Assembly (NCBI GenBank): GCA_949287905.1
Contig: CASEHX010000018.1
Location: 62,001-126,000 of the forward strand
From: an uncultured Olsenella sp.
GTDB taxonomy: Bacteria; Actinomycetota; Coriobacteriia; Coriobacteriales; Atopobiaceae
Direction: 5' to 3'
Length of the DNA stretch: 64,000 nucleotides
Shown: positions 59,661-64,000 of the stretch, piece by piece
How positions within the stretch are numbered: the stretch's first letter is position 1
Layout: the number at the start of each line of letters is the position of its first letter
Position numbers and translations under genes: made by a program
Notes under the pieces: generated by a model
Database searches by the model: none
Told to the model about the DNA's origin: nothing
Seen by the model: only the letters and a program-made list of their open reading frames with translations

Positions 59661-60495
59661 GAGCGTCCTTTCCCGCGCGGGAGCGGCCATAGACAAACCA
59701 GTACGAGCATCCCACGAGCACCACGCCGCCCACGAGGTTGCCCAGGGTCGCGGCGCTCAGGTTGTGGAGAACTCCCATGAGGTCGACGGTACCGGCAACG
59801 GTACCACTCGCCTGGAGCATGAGGGCGTACGGCAGAAAGAACATGTTGGCTACGCAGTGCTCGAAGCCGGCGGCCATGAAGGCCATGACGGGAAGGAGGG
59901 CCGAGAAGAACTTGTCGGTGACGGAGTTGGCGGAATGCCCGATCCAGACGGCCAGGCACACGAGCATGTTGCAGAGCACGCCCCGGGCGAAGGCCGTGCC
60001 CCAGTCGAGCGCCACCTTCCCCTCGGCAACGGCCACCGCCGCCTCACCGAGGGCGCCCCCGTTCGAGGACGCGACCCCGGCGGCAAGCAGCACCGCAGCG
60101 GCGAGCACGCTGCCAACGAGGTTGCCGAGGAGCACGATCCCCCAGTTGCCGAGAAGCTTCCCCCAGGAGAAGCGTCCCGCGAGAGGGCCCATCACCATGA
60201 GGCAGTTGCCCGTGAAGAGCTCGGCACCCGCCGCAAGGATAAGAAAGAGGCCGAGGGTGAAGGAGAAGCCGCCGAGCAGCTGCGTGGCGGCAAAGGGAAG
60301 GGAGGAGTCCGACTTCACGACGAGCATGAAGGTCGCTCCCATGGCGATGAAGGCGCCGGCGAGCACGGACAGGACAAGCGCGCTGGCGAGGTCCGTCCCC
60401 GCCTTCGTCTGGGCAACGCGCTCGTTCTTGAGCTCCATCGAGGCAGGGGTCATCGCCCCGCTGTAGGAGGAGGATGGCTTCTCGGTTACCTTCAT
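59647..60495 (-). CDS. focA: Formate/nitrite channel, FocA family
   Basis: 282 aa, six membrane helices. [25 protein letters not shown] and [12 protein letters not shown] fit the FNT family, and a [13 protein letters not shown] region contains the pore histidine. Lying between folD and folE in the one-carbon operon, it most likely imports or exports formate for Fhs. The start overlaps the folD stop (ATGA). Confidence 0.9.
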   Translation of the reverse strand: MKVTEKPSSSYSGAMTPASMELKNERVAQTKAGTDLASALVLSVLAGAFIAMGATFMLVVKSDSSLPFAATQLLGGFSFTLGLFLILAAGAELFTGNCLMVMGPLAGRFSWGKLLGNWGIVLLGNLVGSVLAAAVLLAAGVASSNGGALGEAAVAVAEGKVALDWGTAFARGVLCNMLVCLAVWIGHSANSVTDKFFSALLPVMAFMAAGFEHCVANMFFLPYALMLQASGTVAGTVDLMGVLHNLSAATLGNLVGGVVLVGCSYWFVYGRSRAGKDAHEQR

Positions 60496-61346
60496 GCAAA
60501 AGTCCTTTCGGCCGCCTCGACGACGTGTCGGGCAAGAATAGAGGTCGTGACAGATCCAACGCCGCCGGGCACGGGCGTGACGCCGCGAACTATGGGCTCG
60601 ACCGCGTCAAAGTCCACGTCGCCCACAAGACGCCCCGCGCCTTCGTCCCAGTTGATGCCAACGTCGACGACGACCTGGCCCTCCCTGACGCACGAGGGAC
60701 CAATCGTCGCGGCGCGTCCCACGGCAGCCACGACGATGTCCGCGCGTCGGCAGCACCCGGCAAGGTCGCGTGTGTGAGTATGACACACGGTGACGGTGGC
60801 GTTTCTCGAGAGCAGAAGGGCGCCGACCGGTCTCCCTATCACGAGCGAGCGGCCCACGACGCACGCCTCGGCACCGTCGATCCCCACGCCATAGTGGTCG
60901 AGAAGCGCGACGACCGCCTCGGCGGTGCAGGGAGCGAAGCCGTCGCCGCGACCCGCGAGCGTCGACAGGAGAGACCCCTCGGTGATGGCATCCACGTCCT
61001 TCGAGGGGTCAAGAGCGGCAGAGGCGGCCTCCTCGTCAAGCCCCTCGGGAAGGGGGCGGAAGAGGAGGCACCCATGGACGAGCGGGTCGCTCGAAACCCG
61101 TCGGAGGACGTCCTCGAGCTCCCGCTGGGAGCAACTCACGGGAAGCACGTGCTTCCTGACGTCAATCCCCAGGCCCCCGCAGCGCTTCTCCGCGGCCCGC
61201 TCGTAGGAGAGGTCGTCAGGGCGCTCGCCCACGCGCACGATGGCGAGCGTCGGGACGACCCCCGAGCCTCGAAGCATGGAGACGCGAGGGACAAGCGCCT
61301 CCTGAATGCCGGCCGCAACCGGGGCACCCCGAAGAATCTCTGCCAT
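60492..61346 (-). CDS. folD: Methylene-THF dehydrogenase (FolD) lacking the cyclohydrolase lysine
   Basis: 284 aa. FolD fold: VRVGERPDDLSYERAAEKR, DVDAITEGSLLS, PCTAEAVVALLDHYG, VVGRSLVIGRPVGALLL and TPVPGGVGSVTTSIL. In bifunctional enzymes the pattern is Y-x3-K; here Y48 is followed by E-R-A-A52, so the catalytic lysine is alanine, confirmed on the codons (GCG). The NADP-binding part is intact. The adjacent fchA could supply cyclohydrolase. ATG 61346 makes a TGATG overlap with fchA. Confidence 0.9.
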   Translation of the reverse strand: MAEILRGAPVAAGIQEALVPRVSMLRGSGVVPTLAIVRVGERPDDLSYERAAEKRCGGLGIDVRKHVLPVSCSQRELEDVLRRVSSDPLVHGCLLFRPLPEGLDEEAASAALDPSKDVDAITEGSLLSTLAGRGDGFAPCTAEAVVALLDHYGVGIDGAEACVVGRSLVIGRPVGALLLSRNATVTVCHTHTRDLAGCCRRADIVVAAVGRAATIGPSCVREGQVVVDVGINWDEGAGRLVGDVDFDAVEPIVRGVTPVPGGVGSVTTSILARHVVEAAERTFA

Positions 61347-61981
61347 CACGCTCCCCCGCCTCGTATGCCGGAGACGATGTTCCGCGCAAGACGCTCGGCC
61401 CTGGCGACATACTCCTCCACAAGCTCCTCACAGGTGGAGTCAATCCGCTCCGCCTGGGCACGGTCGGAGAGCGAGGCGGTGTTCACGTACACGTTCACGC
61501 TCGCCGCCTCGATGGCAGCGCGCACCAGAAGGGCGCCGCAGGCGACGTCCGACACGAGCATCCTGGAGCACTTCTCGCCCATCTCCTCGAGAAGGACCAC
61601 GGCCCGACAGCACTCGCCGACCATGCCGAGCGGGGCCATGGCGGCCGACACGGTGGCGGCCTCCAGGGTCTCGGGACGCGTCGGGTCGTCCTTGGGAAGG
61701 GCATAGGCCGCCATCAGGGGCTCGAAGCCGCTCGCATCCTCCTCGACGAGCTCGATGAGGCGATAGCGGATGGAGTCTGCCTCCTCCATGATCCTGGAGA
61801 CGTCCTCCTCAACGTCCTGATAGCGCGCCTTGCCAACGGTGAAGGCCCCCGCCATGGAGCAGAGCGCCACTCCCAGGGCCCCCACGAGGGCAGAGGCGGC
61901 GCCCCCGCCGGGCACGCTCTCCCGCGCCGCCAGGCGTTCTGCGAACTCCTCGCAGCCAAGCTCGGTAAGCCTCTCTTCCAC
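61346..61981 (-). CDS. fchA: Methenyltetrahydrofolate cyclohydrolase (FchA/FTCD C-terminal family)
   Basis: 211 aa, mostly helical. ESVPGGGAASALVGALG near the N terminus is the family signature, and IEAASVNVYVN near the C terminus is the folate-contact helix. In clostridia this family converts 10-formyl-THF to methenyl-THF. Tight linkage with fhs upstream and folD downstream supports that role over the histidine-degradation cyclodeaminase. GTG 61981 with GAGAGGGGG. Confidence 0.88.
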   Translation of the reverse strand: MEERLTELGCEEFAERLAARESVPGGGAASALVGALGVALCSMAGAFTVGKARYQDVEEDVSRIMEEADSIRYRLIELVEEDASGFEPLMAAYALPKDDPTRPETLEAATVSAAMAPLGMVGECCRAVVLLEEMGEKCSRMLVSDVACGALLVRAAIEAASVNVYVNTASLSDRAQAERIDSTCEELVEEYVARAERLARNIVSGIRGGGA

Positions 61982-62004
61982 GGGGCGCCCCCTCTCAGGG
62001 TTGG

Positions 62005-63678
62005 CTAGAACAGACCGACGATCTTGCCGTCGGGCGTGACGTCGATCTTCTCGGCTGCCGGCACCTTGGGCAGGCCGGGCATGGTCATGATGTCGCCGGT
62101 GAGGGCCACGATGAAGCCGGCGCCCGCCGAGACGCGGAGGTTGCGGACCGTGATGCGGAAGCCCTCGGGCGCGCCGAGCTTGGTCTGGTCGTCGGTGAAG
62201 GAGTACTGGGTCTTGGCCATGCAGATGGGCAGGTTGCCATAGCCGAGCTCCTCGAGCTGGGCGAGCTGGCGCTTAGCGGGGGCGGTGAAGTCGACCCCGT
62301 CTGCGTGATAGACCTTGGTTGCGATGGCCTCGACCTTCTCGGCGATGCCTCCCTCAAGATCGTACGCGTAGCGGAAGTCGGACGGCTCCTCACAGAGACG
62401 GACGACCTCGTTGGCGAGCGCAACGCCGCCCTCGCCGCCCTTGGCCCAGACCTCGGAGAGCGCGACGTTGACGCCGAGCTCGTTGCAGCGACGCTCGACG
62501 AGGGAGAGCTCCGCCTCGGTGTCCGTGGGGAAGGCGTTGATGGCCACCACGACGGGCAGGCCCCAGACGTCCTTGATGTTGGAGACGTGACGCAGAAGGT
62601 TGGGCAGGCCGGCCTCGAGCGCCTCGAGGTTCTCCGTGGTGAGCTCGGCCTTGGGAACGCCGCCGTTGTACTTGAGGGCTCGGACCGTGGCAACAAGAAC
62701 CACCGCTGAGGGCGCGACCCCCGTGGCGCGGCACTTGATGTCGAGGAACTTCTCGGCGCCCAGGTCCGCGCCGAAGCCGGCCTCGGTGACCACGTAGTCG
62801 GCGAGCTTGAGCGCCGTCATCGTGGCCTCGACGGAGTTGCAGCCGTGGGCGATGTTGGCGAAGGGGCCGCCGTGGACGAAAGCGGGGTTGCCCTCGAGCG
62901 TCTGAACGAGGTTGGGCTTGATGGCGTCCTTGAGAAGGGCCGTCATGGCACCCTCGGCGTGGATGTCGGAGACGGTGACGGGCCTCCTGTCGTAGGTGTA
63001 GGCGATCACCATGCGGCCGAGGCGCGCCTTGAGGTCGGCGAGGTCGGTGGCGAGGCAGAAGACGGCCATGACCTCGGAGGCAACCGTGATGTCGAACCCG
63101 TCCTGGCGCGGCATGCCGTCGGCGATGCCGCCGAGGCCGTCGACGACGTTGCGGAGCTGGCGGTCGTTCATGTCCACGCAGCGCTTCCACACGATGCGGC
63201 GCGGGTCGATGCCGAGTGCGTTGCCCTGCTTGATGTGGTTGTCGAGCATGGCGGCACAGAGGTTGTTGGCCGCACCGATGGCGTGGAAGTCGCCCGTGAA
63301 GTGGAGATTGATGTCCTCCATGGGGACCACCTGCGCGTATCCGCCGCCCGCGGCGCCGCCCTTGACGCCAAAGACAGGGCCGAGCGAGGGCTCGCGCAGG
63401 CAGAGCATGGTCTGGTGGCCCAGGCGGTTCATCGCGTCGGCGAGGCCGACGGACGTGGTCGTCTTGCCCTCGCCGGCGGGCGTGGGGTTGATTGCGGTCA
63501 CCAGGACGAGCTTGCCCTTGTTCGGGAGACCGGCGAGCGAGTGGATGTCGACCTTGGCCTTGGTTCGGCCATAGGGCTCGAGCATGTCCTCGGTGAGGCC
63601 CGCGCGCGCGGCGACCTCGGCAATGGGCAGCATCTCTGCCTCTTGGGCGATTTCGATGTCAGACTTGTACTCCGCCAT
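62005..63678 (-). CDS. fhs: Formate-tetrahydrofolate ligase
   Basis: 557 aa. Makes 10-formyl-THF from formate, THF and ATP. The ATP loop is [11 protein letters not shown] at 66-76; [11 protein letters not shown] and a HFTGDFHAI block follow. GAGGGGAAG precedes ATG 63678. First gene of fhs-fchA-folD-focA-folE-folC; it may have a -10 box (TATAGT on the minus strand at 63720-63715). Confidence 0.96.
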   Translation of the reverse strand: MAEYKSDIEIAQEAEMLPIAEVAARAGLTEDMLEPYGRTKAKVDIHSLAGLPNKGKLVLVTAINPTPAGEGKTTTSVGLADAMNRLGHQTMLCLREPSLGPVFGVKGGAAGGGYAQVVPMEDINLHFTGDFHAIGAANNLCAAMLDNHIKQGNALGIDPRRIVWKRCVDMNDRQLRNVVDGLGGIADGMPRQDGFDITVASEVMAVFCLATDLADLKARLGRMVIAYTYDRRPVTVSDIHAEGAMTALLKDAIKPNLVQTLEGNPAFVHGGPFANIAHGCNSVEATMTALKLADYVVTEAGFGADLGAEKFLDIKCRATGVAPSAVVLVATVRALKYNGGVPKAELTTENLEALEAGLPNLLRHVSNIKDVWGLPVVVAINAFPTDTEAELSLVERRCNELGVNVALSEVWAKGGEGGVALANEVVRLCEEPSDFRYAYDLEGGIAEKVEAIATKVYHADGVDFTAPAKRQLAQLEELGYGNLPICMAKTQYSFTDDQTKLGAPEGFRITVRNLRVSAGAGFIVALTGDIMTMPGLPKVPAAEKIDVTPDGKIVGLF

Positions 63679-63753
63679 TTTCGCTTCCCCTCGAACGGCG
63701 CCATAGGAACCTCTACTATACCGCGGAGGCCGCCGGCGCGTATCGGACGGGAA

Positions 63754-64000
63754 TCAGCGCGCGAGGCTTACGCTGTCGCGCTCGACGAGCACGGGAGCGA
63801 TGCGAATCGTCGCGGGACGATACCCGGGCGCGGATCCGAGCAGCGCGTGCTCGACCGCGGTCCTGCCCCGCTCGAAGAGGTCAAAGCGAACGGTCGTCAG
63901 ATGCACGTTGGGCATCATCCTGCTCAGCGAGTCGTCCACGCCCACGACGCTCACGTCCTCTGGAACGCGACTGCCGGCGTTCTCCAGGGCCGCGACGACG
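63754..64000 (-). CDS. LacI-family transcriptional regulator, C-terminal fragment (cut by window edge)
   Basis: About 81 residues visible. VPEDVSVVGVDDS and VRFDLFERGRTAVEHALLG are typical of the LacI/GalR effector domain C terminus. The N-terminal half, including the DNA-binding domain, lies beyond position 64000. It runs in the same direction as fhs and ends 76 bp from that gene's start. Confidence 0.8.
   Translation of the reverse strand, partial: VVAALENAGSRVPEDVSVVGVDDSLSRMMPNVHLTTVRFDLFERGRTAVEHALLGSAPGYRPATIRIAPVLVERDSVSLAR

Overview
The window is GC-rich, densely coded DNA. The gene content suggests a fermentative anaerobic actinobacterium, most likely Coriobacteriia (Atopobiaceae/Olsenella-like). 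Reasons: Pta, AckA and AdhE fermentation enzymes, ATP-dependent PEP carboxykinase, a class III fructose bisphosphatase, PTS proteins, a FocA-type formate channel with a complete formate/tetrahydrofolate branch, and widespread GTG/TTG starts. The assignment is inferred from gene content, not from a marker gene. I saw no rRNA, tRNA, phage, transposase or CRISPR locus.

Layout. 0.3-1.7 kb: a nuclease-like orphan gene and a fold-back repeat array. 1.9-8.1 kb: shikimate/phenylalanine genes aroA, aroC, pheA, a fused aroE-aroK, and an aroQ fused to a PTS EIIB domain. 8.1-9.9 kb: fau and trpS. 10-11.8 kb: a second nuclease-like paralogue between 123-bp direct repeats. 11.8-17.4 kb: argF, ppk, rlmD and a ferredoxin gene. 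17.5-21.5 kb: maf, a P1 peptidase, a glycosyltransferase and glf. 21.7-27.2 kb: pta, pckA, a sugar epimerase, an acetyltransferase and a glutamine amidotransferase. 27.2-30.5 kb: a polar amino-acid ABC transporter. 30.7-40.8 kb: ackA, a HIT protein, xseBA, a membrane protease, rnd, a lipid kinase, azlCD, an oxidoreductase, a thioesterase and a Nudix enzyme. 40.8-42.5 kb: thyA and dfrA. 42.6-53.5 kb: a small-molecule kinase, adhE, a mannitol-type PTS, fruK, a polyol/ketose-phosphate dehydrogenase, a DeoR regulator and fbp. 53.5-57.4 kb: thrS with an attenuator leader, a 1-kb repeat island and a zinc-ribbon membrane protein. 57.4-63.7 kb: folC, folE, focA, folD, fchA and fhs. The right edge cuts a LacI-type regulator gene.

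How it fits together. One-carbon genes are concentrated here. Fhs charges tetrahydrofolate with formate, FchA and FolD convert it to methylene-THF, ThyA uses it, DfrA regenerates THF, FolE starts folate synthesis and FolC polyglutamylates it; Fau recycles 5-formyl-THF and FocA moves formate. FolD has lost the usual cyclohydrolase lysine, which the neighbouring FchA could replace. PckA, Fbp, Pta, AckA and AdhE describe mixed fermentation with gluconeogenesis.

The most unusual features are non-coding or fused: (1) two families of nested hairpins with a conserved inner core and a locus-specific outer stem, often in head-on pairs as in BIME elements; (2) long fold-back arrays (19-bp or 41-42-bp units, direct then inverted) in intergenic DNA; (3) a leader-peptide attenuator in front of thrS; (4) the EIIB-AroQ fusion; and (5) paralogous nuclease-like genes lying next to repeat arrays.
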